Origin: Dechloromonas sp. Dech2017
GTDB taxonomy: Bacteria; Pseudomonadota; Gammaproteobacteria; Burkholderiales; Rhodocyclaceae
DNA: 64,000 bases
NCBI GenBank assembly: GCA_009469585.1
Contig: SSXW01000015.1
Location: 1 to 64,000 of the forward strand
Reading direction: 5' to 3'
The first letter of the stretch is position 1, and every line of letters begins with the position of its first letter. The position numbers and the translations under genes were made by a program. This document shows positions 34,568 through 43,769 of this stretch, one piece after another. The notes under the pieces are model-generated. The model saw nothing but the letters and a program-made list of their open reading frames with translations, was not told the origin of the DNA and did not search any database.

Positions 34568-36140
34568 TAGCCCGCAAATTTCACCGGCCGACGAAGATTG
34601 CCATCTCCGACGGAGAGCGGGCTTGAGGGTGGGGTTTGAGCGTCAGGATGCCTAAATTTTGAGCGATTCTGCCGGTTGAAGGCGGACTTCCCCCAGCCCC
34701 CGATGCTCAACATGTCGGGGTTGCACTGGGAAATGGCTATGGCGAAGCCAGGGCGTTGGCGGCGACGAAGTAGAGGTCGCGCAACGGATGATGAGAGGCC
34801 AACAGGATGCGGATGCGCCGGGTATTGCGTAGCACGGCGGCGCCGATCTTGAGCAAGCGAACGCGAATCGTGGCTGCCGAGGCCTTGGCCAGTTCGGTGT
34901 TGGCCAGCGCCAGTTCGCGCAAGCGTTGCATCAGGGTGTAGGCCAAGGCCGAGAACATCACCCGCAGCCAATTGGCGAGAAACCGATGGCAACTGGCACG
35001 GATTCTGAACAAGTCGATCTGGGTTTCCTTGATCCGGTTCTCGGCTTCCCCGCGCTGACAGTAAAGGCCATCGTACAGGTCGGTTGCCACGCCTTCGAGA
35101 TTGGTCACGATGAAGCGCGGATTGCTGCCCTGGGCGCCGAATTCCAGCCGGGTCACGACCCGCCGTGGGCGATCCCAACTCTGGGCGGCATAGCTGAACT
35201 CGCGGATCAGCCGCTGCTTGGCGCCAGTGGCTGCGTAGGCGTGTTCCATCAGGCGTTCCCAGCCTTCGACACAGCGATGCTGGCGCGCATTGCGCGCCAG
35301 GCCGATGACATAGCCGACGTCCTGACGCTCACACCGGCCGATCAGGCGCTGCCGGCAGAACCCCGAGTCGCCGCGGACGATGATCCGCACCGCCCGCCAG
35401 GCCTGGCGCAGACGCGTGACAAGTAGCTTGATGACGGCCGCCGCATGCCGGGCCCCGTCAATGCGGCTCCTGCGCAGCACACAGGCCAGCATCGCCTTGC
35501 CACAGAAAACGTAGAGCGGCAGATAGCAGTGGCTGTCGTAGCAAGCGTGGAATTCCTTGAGCTCCTGATCCCCGTGCAGCGGGATATCCGAGGCATCGAC
35601 ATCGAGCACCAATTCCCGGGGAGGACCGGCATGGCTGGCGATGAACTGTTCGACCAGCACCCGATTCAAGGCCACCACATCCGAGCGCGTCGCCCGCTTC
35701 TCCAACCGGCACAGGGTCGGACTGCTGCCCAGTTCCTCGCCGCGACCGACCGCCGTCTGCATCAGCGGATCACGCCGCAGGGCCGTGTGGTCGTTCAAGT
35801 CCTCATACCCGCAACACAGGGCATATAGCCGTTGGGCGACCAGATCGCGCATTTCATGCACGATCATCTCCTGATTGCGCGGATCGTGCGGCACGCCGGC
35901 CACCGCTTTCGACAGGCCAATCCGACGATCCACCTGCCGCAGCAGCATCAGGCCACCGTCCGAACTCAGCGCACCGCCTTCAAAATTCGCTTCCATCCGA
36001 CAACGTCCAACGCGCCCAAACAACATCAACCCAGCGGTACAATCTGGCATCGGCGGAACTCTTCTACATACGGCTTCGACACCTGTATTAGAGCGCCTTT
36101 CCGGCGGCTCCGCCGACCTCATTGTGGAATTTCCGGGCTA
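34568..36140 (-). mobile_element. IS1380-family insertion sequence, apparently complete
   Basis: Inverted ends are visible: TAGCCCGCAAATTTCAC at 34568-34584 and, on the other strand, TAGCCCGGAAATTCCAC from 36140 down to 36124. The transposase fills most of the interval, with about 150 non-coding bases after its stop. The exact outer base is uncertain by two or three positions, and no convincing target duplication is seen beyond a shared TAG. It joins an IS110 remnant on one side to a truncated msrB on the other. Confidence 0.8.
34737..36050 (-). CDS. IS1380-family transposase
   Basis: 437 residues from the ATG at 36050, matching the family opening (MPDCTAGLMLFGRVG, then EANFEGGALSSDGGLMLLRQ). 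DDE-type catalytic blocks are present: ELVLDVDASDIPLHGDQE, IIVRGDSGFCRQ and GLYCQRGEAENRIKE; LFRIRASCHRFLANWLRVM follows. The frame is intact, so the element may be active. Upstream codons in the same frame (to 36122) belong to the element's end and were not included. Confidence 0.93.
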   Translation of the reverse strand: MPDCTAGLMLFGRVGRCRMEANFEGGALSSDGGLMLLRQVDRRIGLSKAVAGVPHDPRNQEMIVHEMRDLVAQRLYALCCGYEDLNDHTALRRDPLMQTAVGRGEELGSSPTLCRLEKRATRSDVVALNRVLVEQFIASHAGPPRELVLDVDASDIPLHGDQELKEFHACYDSHCYLPLYVFCGKAMLACVLRRSRIDGARHAAAVIKLLVTRLRQAWRAVRIIVRGDSGFCRQRLIGRCERQDVGYVIGLARNARQHRCVEGWERLMEHAYAATGAKQRLIREFSYAAQSWDRPRRVVTRLEFGAQGSNPRFIVTNLEGVATDLYDGLYCQRGEAENRIKETQIDLFRIRASCHRFLANWLRVMFSALAYTLMQRLRELALANTELAKASAATIRVRLLKIGAAVLRNTRRIRILLASHHPLRDLYFVAANALASP

Positions 36141-36191
36141 GTCGTCCAGTTGACGGCGCCATTCGGCGTCGGTTTTCTCGAATTTCGGCAT
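36139..36191 (-). pseudogene. msrB: msrB stub: first 17 codons of methionine-R-sulfoxide reductase B
   Basis: From an ATG at 36191, preceded by GGAGA, the minus strand reads MPKFEKTDAEWRRQLDD and then TAG, where the IS1380 end begins. KTDAEWRxQL is the standard N-terminus of MsrB, which repairs oxidised methionine. The catalytic body is gone; it is not found on the far side of IS1380, so a deletion or later rearrangement accompanied the insertion. The stub starts 19 bases after the AraC-family gene, so the two were once co-transcribed. Confidence 0.75.
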
Positions 36192-36210
36192 AGTTGTCTC
36201 CGTGGGAGGC

Positions 36211-37164
36211 TCAGTGGCTGTCGACCAGCCGCAATTGCGCGACGTCGCGGGCCGGCGGGGTGCCGAACAGGCGGCGGTATTCACGGCTGAACTGCGACGG
36301 GCTTTCGTAGCCGACGCGGTGGGCGGCCGAGGCGGCGTCGTGGTCGGCGAGCAGCATCAGCCGGCGCGCCTCGTGCAGGCGCAGCTGTTTCTGGTATTGC
36401 AGCGGCGTCATCGCGGTCAGCGCCTTGAAATGGTGGTGCAGCGACGATTTGCTCATGGTGGCCAGGCCGGCCAGTTGGTCGATGCTGACCGGCTGGTCGA
36501 GGTTGGTTTTCAGCCAGGCTATGGCGCGCACGATCTGGTGGCAGTGGCTACCGCTGGCCACGGCCTGGCGCAGGCGTTCGCCGAGGGCGCCGGTGAGCAG
36601 GCGGTAGAGCAGTTCGCGTTCGATGAGCGGGGCGAGCACCGCGATATCGGCCGGGCGATCGAGCAGGCGGGCGAGGCGCAGTGCGGCGTCCTGGATCTCG
36701 GCGTCGAGCAGGCTGACGGCAATGCCGCGGTCGACGGCTTCCGGAGGCCGATTTTTCGGCATTGCGGCGGCCAGTTCGCCGATTTTCAGCGGGTCGATGT
36801 TGAGGGCCAGGCCGAGGTAGGGTTGGGTGGCGCAGGCGTGAGTGATGCGCGAGAACATCGGCAGGTCGACCGAGGTGATCAGGTAATGCCGGGCGTCGTA
36901 GTCGTAGGCGTCGTCGCCGACCAGGATGCGCTTGGCGCCCTGGGCCATCATCGCGAAAACCGAGGCCATCACGGCGCAGGTTTGGCCGGCGCAGGCCGAG
37001 CCGCGGAACAGCGTCAGGCCGGGGACGGCGGTGGGCTGTGCGCCGTCGGCCCGGCAATGGCGCCCGATGATGTCGGCGAGTTCCTCACGCTGGCTGGCCA
37101 GCCGGGCGTTTTCCATGGCAATGGAATCATTGGCGAGCGGGGGGGTCTGAGCGGCTATGTCCAT
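36211..37164 (-). CDS. AraC-family transcriptional regulator
   Basis: 317 residues from the ATG at 37164 (a later ATG at 37116 is possible). The N-terminal AraC_N-type domain includes LTLFRGSACAGQTCAVMASVFAM and DYDARHYLITSVDLPMFSRI. The C-terminal double helix-turn-helix is complete: SIDQLAGLATMSKSSLHHHFK and AHRVGYESPSQFSREYRRLFG. This arrangement resembles the YqhC group, which senses aldehydes or related stress. It is divergent from the molybdenum hydroxylase operon at 37342, which it may control. It has lost its downstream partner msrB to IS1380. Confidence 0.9.
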   Translation of the reverse strand: MDIAAQTPPLANDSIAMENARLASQREELADIIGRHCRADGAQPTAVPGLTLFRGSACAGQTCAVMASVFAMMAQGAKRILVGDDAYDYDARHYLITSVDLPMFSRITHACATQPYLGLALNIDPLKIGELAAAMPKNRPPEAVDRGIAVSLLDAEIQDAALRLARLLDRPADIAVLAPLIERELLYRLLTGALGERLRQAVASGSHCHQIVRAIAWLKTNLDQPVSIDQLAGLATMSKSSLHHHFKALTAMTPLQYQKQLRLHEARRLMLLADHDAASAAHRVGYESPSQFSREYRRLFGTPPARDVAQLRLVDSH

Positions 37165-37341
37165 GGCGGAGAGGTTAGCGTCTTTGCCGCCCGCTGACGA
37201 GCGGCGCCGATGCGATTGTGGAGGATCAGGCAATAAATCCGGATTTTCCGGTTAACGCTACGGCCCTGGCTGCGCCCACACTGAAAGCATAAGCCGGCGA
37301 CAACGAACGCCGTTACCCCAACCCCTACGAGGAGTTCGCAG

Positions 37342-37800
37342 ATGATTCAACTCAATGTCAATGGCAAGGCGGTCAAGGCCGATGTCGAGCCGGATACGCC
37401 GCTGCTCTGGGTGCTGCGCGACACGCTGCAGCTGACCGGCACCAAATACGGCTGCGGCCAGGCGCTGTGCGGCGCCTGCACCGTGCATCTGGACGGCGCG
37501 CCGGTCCGCGCCTGCATGACGCCGGTGTCGTCGGTCATCGGCCGCAAGATCACCACCATCGAGGCGGTCGATTCCGGCAAGGTCGGCAAGGCGGTGCAGG
37601 CGGCCTGGCGCAAGCTCGACGTCGTGCAGTGCGGCTACTGCCAGTCCGGCCAGATCATGAGCGCCGTCGCCTTGCTCAGCCACAACCGCAAGCCAAGCGA
37701 TGCCGACATCGACAGCGCGATGTCCGGCAACCTGTGCCGCTGCGCGACCTACGTCCGCATCCGGGCGGCCATCCACGAAGCCGCCAAGGCCTTGGCTTGA
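37342..37800 (+). CDS. 2Fe-2S subunit of an isoquinoline 1-oxidoreductase-like molybdenum hydroxylase
   Basis: 152 residues. The N-terminal plant-type 2Fe-2S site is [17 protein letters not shown] with RACMTPV; the C-terminal helical 2Fe-2S site is [13 protein letters not shown] with [12 protein letters not shown]. This is the small subunit of the two-subunit, FAD-free xanthine-oxidase-family enzymes (IorA type). It passes electrons from the molybdenum centre to an acceptor. It lies 11 bases upstream of the large subunit. A ribosome site ACGAGGAG precedes the ATG. Confidence 0.92.
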   Translation: MIQLNVNGKAVKADVEPDTPLLWVLRDTLQLTGTKYGCGQALCGACTVHLDGAPVRACMTPVSSVIGRKITTIEAVDSGKVGKAVQAAWRKLDVVQCGYCQSGQIMSAVALLSHNRKPSDADIDSAMSGNLCRCATYVRIRAAIHEAAKALA

Positions 37801-37811
37801 GGAGTATGAAC

Positions 37812-40022
37812 ATGAGCGAAATCGTCATTGAAAACCTCAGCCGCCGCCGTTTCCTGCAGGGCGGTGCCGGCCTGACGCTGGGCTTCTGCCTGCCGGCCAT
37901 TGCCGCGACCACGCTGCCCGCTGCCGGACCCGGCAAGGCCGGCGAGGGGCTGGCTGCTGCGGTCAACTTCGAACCGAATGCCTTTTTGCGAATCGGCACC
38001 GACAATAGCGTGACCGTCATTTCCAAGCACCTGGAGATGGGGCAGGGCACCTACACCGGCCTGGCCACCATCCTCGCCGAGGAGCTCGATGCCGACTGGC
38101 AGCAGGTCCGCGTCGAAGGCGCGCCGGCCGATGCCAAGCGCTACAACAACCTGTTCTGGGGCCCGGCCCAGGGCACCGGCGGCAGCACGGCGATGGCCAA
38201 TTCCTGGGAGCAGATGCGCAAGGCCGGCGCCGCCGGGCGGGCCATGCTGGTTGCGGCGGCAGCCAAACGCTGGCAGGTCAGTGCCGCCGACATCGTCGTC
38301 CGCGACGGCGTGCTCAGCCATTCGGCCAGCGGCCGCAAGGCGAGTTTCGGGCAACTGGCGGAAGCTGCCGCCCAGGAAAGCGTGCCGGCCGAAGTGCAAC
38401 TGAAGGACCCCAAGGATTTCCGGCTGATCGGCAAGCAGGCCAAGCGCAAGGACAGTTCGGCCAAGACCAACGGCACGGCCAAATTTACGCAGGACGTCTT
38501 CTTGCCCGGCATGCTGGTCGCCGTGGTCGCCCATCCGCCGCAGTTCGGGGCCAAGGTCAAATCCTTCGACGCCAGCCGGGCGAAAGCGGTCAAGGGCGTC
38601 GTCGAGGTCGTGCAGATCCCGACCGGCGTCGCCGTGCTGGCCAGGGACACCTGGAGCGCCAGGAAGGGTCGCGATGCCTTGTCCGTGGTCTGGGACGACA
38701 GCGCCGCCTTCAAGCTGGGCAGCGCCGAGATCCTCGCTCGCTACAAGGAGATGGCCAAGAAGCCGGGCCTGGTTGCCAAACAGACCGGCGACGCGGCGCA
38801 GGCCTTTGCCGGGGCAGCCAAGGTGATTTCTGCCGCCTATGATTTTCCCTACCTCGCCCATGCGGCGATGGAGCCGATGAACTGCGTCGTCAAGCTAGCC
38901 GCCGACGGCTGCGAGGTGTGGAATGGCGAGCAACTGCACACCGGCGACCAGTACGGCCTGGCCCATGTGCTCGGCCTGCAGCCGGAGCAGGTCAAGATCA
39001 ACATGCTCTACTCTGGCGGCAGCTTCGGCCGACGGGCCTGCAAGGATTCGGATTACGTGATCGAAGCGGCGCAGATCGCCAAGGCGATTGGCGGCAAGGC
39101 GCCGGTCAAACTGGTCTGGCTGCGCGAGGACGACATGCGCGGCGGTTACTACCGGCCGCTCTTCCACCATGCGCTGGAGGCGGCGGTGGACGGCAGCGGC
39201 AAGCTGACCGGCTGGCGGCACCGGCTGGTCGGGCAATCGATCGTGATCGGCTCGCCGTTCGAGAAGATGCTGGTCAAGGACGGCATCGACGGCGTCTCGG
39301 TCGAAGGCGCAGCCAACCTGCCGTACGCCATCCCCAACCTGACCGTCGACCTGCACACGCCGACCGACATCGGCGTGCCGGTGCTGTGGTGGCGCTCGGT
39401 CGGCTCGTCGCACACGGCGTATTCGACCGAAACCTTTTTCGACGAGGTAGCGGCGGCGACCGGCAAGGACCCGGTGGCGCTGCGCCTGGAGATGCTGGCT
39501 AACCACCCGCGTCACGCCGGCGTGCTCAAGCTGGCGGCCGACAAGGCAGGCTGGGGGCAGCCGCTGAAGGCCAAGGCCGGCGAGCGGCGCGGCCGGGGCG
39601 TCGCGGTGCACGAATCCTTCAATTCCTACGTCGCCCATGTCGCCGAAGTGACGGTGAAAAAGGATGGCTCGGTCAAGGTCGACCGCATCGTCAGCGCCGT
39701 CGATTGCGGCACGGCGATCAACCCGGACAACATCCGCTCGCAGGTCGAGGGCGGCATCGGCTTTGCGCTCAGTTCGCTCTACGAGGAAATCACGCTCAAG
39801 GACGGCCGCGTCGAACAGGGCAATTTCGACGGCTTCCCGCTGCTGCGCATCGGCGACATGCCCAAGGTCGAGGTCCATATCGTGCCGTCCAGCGCGGCAC
39901 CGACCGGCATCGGCGAACCGGGCGTGCCGCCGCTCGCCCCGGCCGTTGCCAACGCCATCGCCGCGGCCACCGGCAAGCGTCTGCGCAAGCTGCCGTTCAA
40001 CACCGCCGAGCTGGTGGCCTGA
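37812..40022 (+). CDS. Molybdopterin-binding subunit of an isoquinoline 1-oxidoreductase-like enzyme
   Basis: 736 residues from the ATG at 37812, favoured over 37806 because the GGAG site is seven bases away rather than one. The N-terminus is a twin-arginine signal, [13 protein letters not shown], so the enzyme is exported folded to the periplasm. Molybdenum-hydroxylase blocks follow: [76 protein letters not shown] and the end motif [19 protein letters not shown] containing the base-catalyst Glu. Homologues oxidise N-heterocycles or aldehydes; the substrate here is unknown. The XdhC gene starts one base after its stop. Confidence 0.92.
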   Translation: MSEIVIENLSRRRFLQGGAGLTLGFCLPAIAATTLPAAGPGKAGEGLAAAVNFEPNAFLRIGTDNSVTVISKHLEMGQGTYTGLATILAEELDADWQQVRVEGAPADAKRYNNLFWGPAQGTGGSTAMANSWEQMRKAGAAGRAMLVAAAAKRWQVSAADIVVRDGVLSHSASGRKASFGQLAEAAAQESVPAEVQLKDPKDFRLIGKQAKRKDSSAKTNGTAKFTQDVFLPGMLVAVVAHPPQFGAKVKSFDASRAKAVKGVVEVVQIPTGVAVLARDTWSARKGRDALSVVWDDSAAFKLGSAEILARYKEMAKKPGLVAKQTGDAAQAFAGAAKVISAAYDFPYLAHAAMEPMNCVVKLAADGCEVWNGEQLHTGDQYGLAHVLGLQPEQVKINMLYSGGSFGRRACKDSDYVIEAAQIAKAIGGKAPVKLVWLREDDMRGGYYRPLFHHALEAAVDGSGKLTGWRHRLVGQSIVIGSPFEKMLVKDGIDGVSVEGAANLPYAIPNLTVDLHTPTDIGVPVLWWRSVGSSHTAYSTETFFDEVAAATGKDPVALRLEMLANHPRHAGVLKLAADKAGWGQPLKAKAGERRGRGVAVHESFNSYVAHVAEVTVKKDGSVKVDRIVSAVDCGTAINPDNIRSQVEGGIGFALSSLYEEITLKDGRVEQGNFDGFPLLRIGDMPKVEVHIVPSSAAPTGIGEPGVPPLAPAVANAIAAATGKRLRKLPFNTAELVA

Positions 40023-40023
40023 G

Positions 40024-41043
40024 ATGGACAGCCTGGATACGCAAGTGCTCGCCGCCGCCCGCAGCTGGGCCGCGGCCGGGCATCGCTTCGCGTTGGTCAC
40101 CGTCGCCCGGACCTGGGGTTCCGCCCCGCGGCCGCCGGGCGCCTGGATGATCCTGCGCGACGACGGCCAGGTGTGCGGCTCGGTTTCCGGCGGATGCATC
40201 GAGGATGACCTGATCCGCCGGGCGGCGAGCGGCGAGTTTTCCGGCGAATCGGGCAACATTACGCCGCGCCTGCTGCGCTACGGCGTCACCGCCGACGAAG
40301 CGCACCGCTTCGGCCTGCCCTGCGGCGGGACGCTGGAACTGGTCCTCGAACCGGCACCCGACGCCGGCCTCCTTGAGCAGTTGGCCCAGCGCATCGCCAC
40401 CGGCCAGCTGGTCCGCCGGCGGGTGGCGCTGGCCAGCGGAGCGGTCAGCCTCGAAGGCGGCAGCGCCGGCGACAGCCAGCAGTGGGACGGCAAGACCCTG
40501 GTCACGTTGCACGGCCCGGCCTGGCGGCTGCTGATCATCGGCGCCGGGCAGATTTCGCACTATCTGGCGACGATGGCGCAGGCCCTCGGCTATCGCGTCT
40601 ACATCTGCGACCCGCGCAACGAGTACGCTGACGGCTGGGATGTGCCGGGCACCGAACGGATTGCCGAAATGCCCGACGACGCTGTAACCGCGCTGAATCT
40701 CGACCCGCGCAGCGCCGTCGTCGCGCTGACCCACGACCCCAAGCTCGACGACCTGGCGCTGCTCGAAGCGCTGAAATCGCCGGCCTTCTACGTCGGCGCG
40801 CTGGGCTCCAAGGCCAACAACGGCAAGCGCCGCGAACGGCTGTTACAGTATTTCGACCTGTCGCAGGCCGAAGTCGACCGCCTGCACGGCCCGGTCGGCC
40901 TGTCCATTGGCAGCCGGACGCCGCCGGAAATCGCCATCGCCATCCTGGCTGAGATGACCGCTGTGAAAAATGGCCGAAATTTGCCGTCGACCGCAGCAGT
41001 CGCCGATCCCTACGCCTGCCCGGTTGCAACATCGCGCGCATGA
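40024..41043 (+). CDS. XdhC family molybdenum-hydroxylase maturation factor
   Basis: 339 residues. The N-terminal XdhC/CoxI domain has VTVARTWGSAPRPPGAWM and SVSGGCIEDDLI; the C-terminal Rossmann domain has LLIIGAGQISHYLA and VALTHDPKLDDLAL, YVGALGSKANN and IGSRTPPEIAIAILAEM. XdhC proteins bind the cofactor, promote its sulfuration and insert it into the large subunit. The final 26 residues (from KNGRNLPSTAAVAD) are encoded partly by a dispersed-repeat copy in reverse orientation and look like a replaced tail. It overlaps mocA by four bases (ATGA). Confidence 0.9.
   Translation: MDSLDTQVLAAARSWAAAGHRFALVTVARTWGSAPRPPGAWMILRDDGQVCGSVSGGCIEDDLIRRAASGEFSGESGNITPRLLRYGVTADEAHRFGLPCGGTLELVLEPAPDAGLLEQLAQRIATGQLVRRRVALASGAVSLEGGSAGDSQQWDGKTLVTLHGPAWRLLIIGAGQISHYLATMAQALGYRVYICDPRNEYADGWDVPGTERIAEMPDDAVTALNLDPRSAVVALTHDPKLDDLALLEALKSPAFYVGALGSKANNGKRRERLLQYFDLSQAEVDRLHGPVGLSIGSRTPPEIAIAILAEMTAVKNGRNLPSTAAVADPYACPVATSRA
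40963..40999 (-). repeat. Dispersed repeat, copy within the XdhC C-terminus
   Basis: On the minus strand it reads TGCTGCGGTCGACGGCAAAT then TTCGGCCATTTTTCAC, the GACGGC sub-form. It encodes residues 314-326 of the XdhC protein. Confidence 0.65.
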
Positions 41044-41609
41044 GCGAAATCGTCGGCATCCTGCTCGCCGCCGGCCGGGGCAGCCGTTTCGGCAGCGACA
41101 AGCTGCGTCACCCGCTGGCCGACGGCCGGCCGATGGCCGTGGTCGCCGCCGGCAACCTGCTGCCGGCCTGCGACCGGGTGATCGCCGTCTGCCGACCGGA
41201 TGGCGAAGAACTGGCCAGGCAACTGGCCGCCTGCGGTTGCCACACGCTGGCCGTCGCCGATGCCGTCGCCGGCATGGGGCACAGCCTGGCGGCGGCGGTA
41301 CGGGCGACGCCCGGTGCGGCCGGCTGGCTGGTAGTGCTGGCCGACATGCCCTTCATCGCGACCGCCACGCACCGGCTGGTCGGCGACCAGTTGCGGGCCG
41401 GCGCCAGCATCGTCACCGTCGAGCATGCCGGCCGGCGCGGCCACCCGGTCGGCTTCGCCCGGGCGTATTTTTCACAATTGGTCGCCCTGACCGGCGACGA
41501 GGGGGCACGTCGCCTGCTCGCCGCTCATGCCGACGACGTTCGCCGCCTGGCGGTGAACGACCCCGGCGTTTGCCGCGATGTCGATACTCCGGCCGACCTG
41601 GTCGCCTGA
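41040..41609 (+). CDS. mocA: MocA-type molybdenum cofactor cytidylyltransferase
   Basis: 189 residues. The nucleotidyltransferase signature ILLAAGRGSRFGSDKL opens the protein; VVLADMPFIATATH is the metal-binding aspartate loop, and GHPVGFARAYF and DIDTP-like DVDTPADL complete the fold. MocA attaches CMP to the molybdenum cofactor, the form used by xanthine-oxidase-family enzymes, so its place after the hydroxylase and XdhC genes is functionally consistent. Length is slightly under the 192 of E. coli MocA. Confidence 0.88.
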   Translation: MSEIVGILLAAGRGSRFGSDKLRHPLADGRPMAVVAAGNLLPACDRVIAVCRPDGEELARQLAACGCHTLAVADAVAGMGHSLAAAVRATPGAAGWLVVLADMPFIATATHRLVGDQLRAGASIVTVEHAGRRGHPVGFARAYFSQLVALTGDEGARRLLAAHADDVRRLAVNDPGVCRDVDTPADLVA

Positions 41610-41683
41610 AGCCGGGAGGGGCGCGAACTTCGTGGCCATCCGCTTGCCCAACCGGGCATCCTTGACCCGACCGACCATCCGCC

Positions 41684-41896
41684 ATGCCAAACCTGCTCCT
41701 CAACATCACCGGGCTTTCCGACCAACAGAGCGTGCGCGCCCTGGCCAACGCCATCCAGGACCTGCCGAATATCGGCCATCTCGAAATTTCACCGGAAAAG
41801 GGCGAGGTCAGCGTCGAACACGGCCAGTTCGTCAGCCCGGAAGACATCCTGCAGGCCGTCGCCGATGCCGGCTTCGCGGCGGAAATTGCCGATTGA
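41684..41896 (+). CDS. HMA-like small protein lacking the metal-binding cysteines
   Basis: 70 residues. The pattern LLLNITGLSDQQSVRALANAI, LEISPEKGEVSVEHG and DILQAVADAGFAAEI follows the beta-alpha-beta-beta-alpha-beta fold of heavy-metal-associated domains. Where a copper chaperone has GMTCxxC this protein has GLSDQQS, so there is no thiol pair to hold a metal. It may bind a partner protein or have a different ligand. No ribosome site is obvious. It follows mocA by 74 bases. Confidence 0.6.
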   Translation: MPNLLLNITGLSDQQSVRALANAIQDLPNIGHLEISPEKGEVSVEHGQFVSPEDILQAVADAGFAAEIAD

Positions 41897-42033
41897 AAGC
41901 CGCCGCTTGCCGTCCCCGGGCGGCCTGGCCTCAGGCTTTGGCGGTGGAAACGGCCGGCCTCAAGTGAGCAAGATAACCTGACGTCATCGGCGGCGTGGGC
42001 TATCATTGGAATATTGCACACGCCAGCCATGCC

Positions 42034-42726
42034 ATGAATCCGACCCCCCTGACCGACGCCGACCTGGACCGCCTTGAAGAACTGCTCGAGGCCGAAATTT
42101 TCGCGGGCGAGGCCATGCGTCTCGATGAAATCCAGGCCATGCTGTGCGCCGCGGTGAGTGGGCCGCAACCGGTGGCGCCAGCTGTCTGGCTGACCGAAGC
42201 GCTGGGCAGCGGGCTGGAAGCCGGAGGCAATCCCGATGTCGAGGCAGCGCTGGAATTGCTGATGCGTCTGAACAACGACATTGCCGCCGCCTTGATGGCC
42301 GGCGACACCATCGCGCCGGTTCTCTATCCGCTCGATGAAAGCTGCGAAACCTACGACTACGCCGCCTGGGCCGATTCCTACATTTTCGGCGCCGGACTGG
42401 CCGGCGACTGGTACGACCTGGCCGGCAAGCATGCCGAGGATTTGTCGGAACTGCTCGAGCCGCTCTTCGTGCTCAACGGCATGCTCAAGGAAGACGCCGA
42501 AAAAAGCGGCGAACGCTGGTTCCCGCCGGCCGAGGAAGCGCGCCTGGTAGCCGACATCCAGGAAAACCTGCCGGTCATCGTGCAAACGCTCTACAACTTC
42601 TGGCGCAACAAGCGCGGCGCCAGCAAGCCGGCAGCGGAAGCCCGGCCGGGGCGCAACGATCCCTGCCCCTGCGGCAGCGGCAAGAAATTCAAGCAGTGCT
42701 GCGGCAGTCCGGAAAAACTGAACTGA
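42034..42726 (+). CDS. UPF0149 (YecA) family protein with SEC-C motif
   Basis: 230 residues from the ATG at 42034. The UPF0149 domain runs over most of the protein ([42 protein letters not shown]). The C-terminus is a SEC-C zinc motif, [18 protein letters not shown], as in SecA and other ribosome- or SecB-linked proteins. YecA of E. coli binds ribosomes. A bidirectional terminator follows. Confidence 0.88.
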   Translation: MNPTPLTDADLDRLEELLEAEIFAGEAMRLDEIQAMLCAAVSGPQPVAPAVWLTEALGSGLEAGGNPDVEAALELLMRLNNDIAAALMAGDTIAPVLYPLDESCETYDYAAWADSYIFGAGLAGDWYDLAGKHAEDLSELLEPLFVLNGMLKEDAEKSGERWFPPAEEARLVADIQENLPVIVQTLYNFWRNKRGASKPAAEARPGRNDPCPCGSGKKFKQCCGSPEKLN

Positions 42727-42768
42727 TCGCTCCGGAGCCGGCATCGCATCGCCGGCCCCCATCCATGA

Positions 42769-42799
42769 AAAAAGCCCTGCCGTTGGTGCAGGGCTTTTT
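42769..42799. terminator. Bidirectional terminator between the UPF0149 gene and phbB
   Basis: The stem AAAAAGCCCTGC / GCAGGGCTTTTT with a CGTTGGT loop has T tracts on both strands and lies between convergent genes. Confidence 0.88.
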
Positions 42800-42829
42800 G
42801 CCAATGAAGGCTTCTACTGGCGGCATGCC

Positions 42830-43570
42830 TCAGCTCATGTAATTGCCGCCGTTGCAGGCAAAATTGGCGCCGGTGGTGAAGCCGGCATGCTCCGAGGCCA
42901 GCCACGACACGATGGCGGCGATCTCCTCGGGTTGGCCGAGGCGCTTGACCGGAATGGTGGCGACGATTTTTTCCAGCACGTCCTCGCGGATGGCCCGCAC
43001 CATGTCGGTGCCAATGTAGCCGGGCGAAACGGTGTTGACCGTCACCCCCTTGCTGGCCACTTCCTGGGCCAGGGCCATGGTGAAGCCGTGCATGCCGGCC
43101 TTGGCAGTGGAGTAGTTGGTCTGCCCGAACTGGCCGCGCTGGCCGTTCATCGACGAGATGTTGATGATGCGCCCCCAACCGCGGTCGAGCATGCCATCGA
43201 CCACCTGCTTGGTGACGAAGAAGAGGGAGTTCAGGTTGGTGTCGATCACCGCCTTCCAGTCGTCCACGCTCATCTTGCGGAAAATGCCGTCCTTGGTGAT
43301 GCCGGCGTTATTGACCAGGACGGTGATTTCGCCGACTTCGGCCCGGACCTTGTCGAAGGCTGCCTTGGTGCTGTCCCAGTCGGAAACGTTGCCCTCGGAG
43401 GCGATGAAGTCGAAGCCCAGCGCCTTCTGCTCGGCCAGCCAACGATCCTTGCGCGGCGAATTCGGGCCGCAGCCGGCGACGACGGTAAAGCCGTCCTGAG
43501 CCAGCCGCTGGCAGATCGCCGTACCGATGCCGCCCATGCCGCCCGTGACGTACGCTACTTTCTTGCTCAT
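42830..43570 (-). CDS. phbB: Acetoacetyl-CoA reductase (PhaB/PhbB)
   Basis: 246 residues from the ATG at 43570, eight bases after AAGGAG; an in-frame TTG two codons earlier is less likely. A short-chain dehydrogenase: VTGGMGGIGTAICQRL, NNAGITKDG, catalytic Ser in INISSMNGQRGQFG and YxxxK in NYSTAKAG. SSMNGQRGQFGQTNYSTAKAG is specific to PhaB, which reduces acetoacetyl-CoA to (R)-3-hydroxybutyryl-CoA for polyhydroxybutyrate. It is not adjacent to phaA or phaC here. The leader is very AT-rich. Confidence 0.93.
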   Translation of the reverse strand: MSKKVAYVTGGMGGIGTAICQRLAQDGFTVVAGCGPNSPRKDRWLAEQKALGFDFIASEGNVSDWDSTKAAFDKVRAEVGEITVLVNNAGITKDGIFRKMSVDDWKAVIDTNLNSLFFVTKQVVDGMLDRGWGRIINISSMNGQRGQFGQTNYSTAKAGMHGFTMALAQEVASKGVTVNTVSPGYIGTDMVRAIREDVLEKIVATIPVKRLGQPEEIAAIVSWLASEHAGFTTGANFACNGGNYMS

Positions 43571-43721
43571 GACCAATACTCCTTATTAATAATTATGCAT
43601 TACGATCGATCACTGTAGCAGAAAAATTATGGCCAATGCAATTCGTTGGCTGATGAATAATTTCGTCTGGCATGAAGTGGCGCCAACTCGCCGGCGTTTC
43701 GCCTGCGCCAGGTGTCATGAC

Positions 43722-43750
43722 GAAAAAAAGGCCGTTCGACGGAACGGCCA
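43722..43750 (-). terminator. Rho-independent terminator of the DegQ-type protease gene
   Basis: The stem GGCCGTTC / GAACGGCC with a short loop is followed, on the minus strand, by TTTTTTTCG, 20 bases past the stop. Confidence 0.85.
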
Positions 43751-43769
43751 GTGCGGAGAAGGGCGGTTC

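Noticed and set aside
36724-36761. GCGGTCGACGGCTTCCGG... inside the AraC gene as another repeat copy
   Set aside because: Only the head matches and the A/T-rich half is absent; it fits the coding need of the protein.
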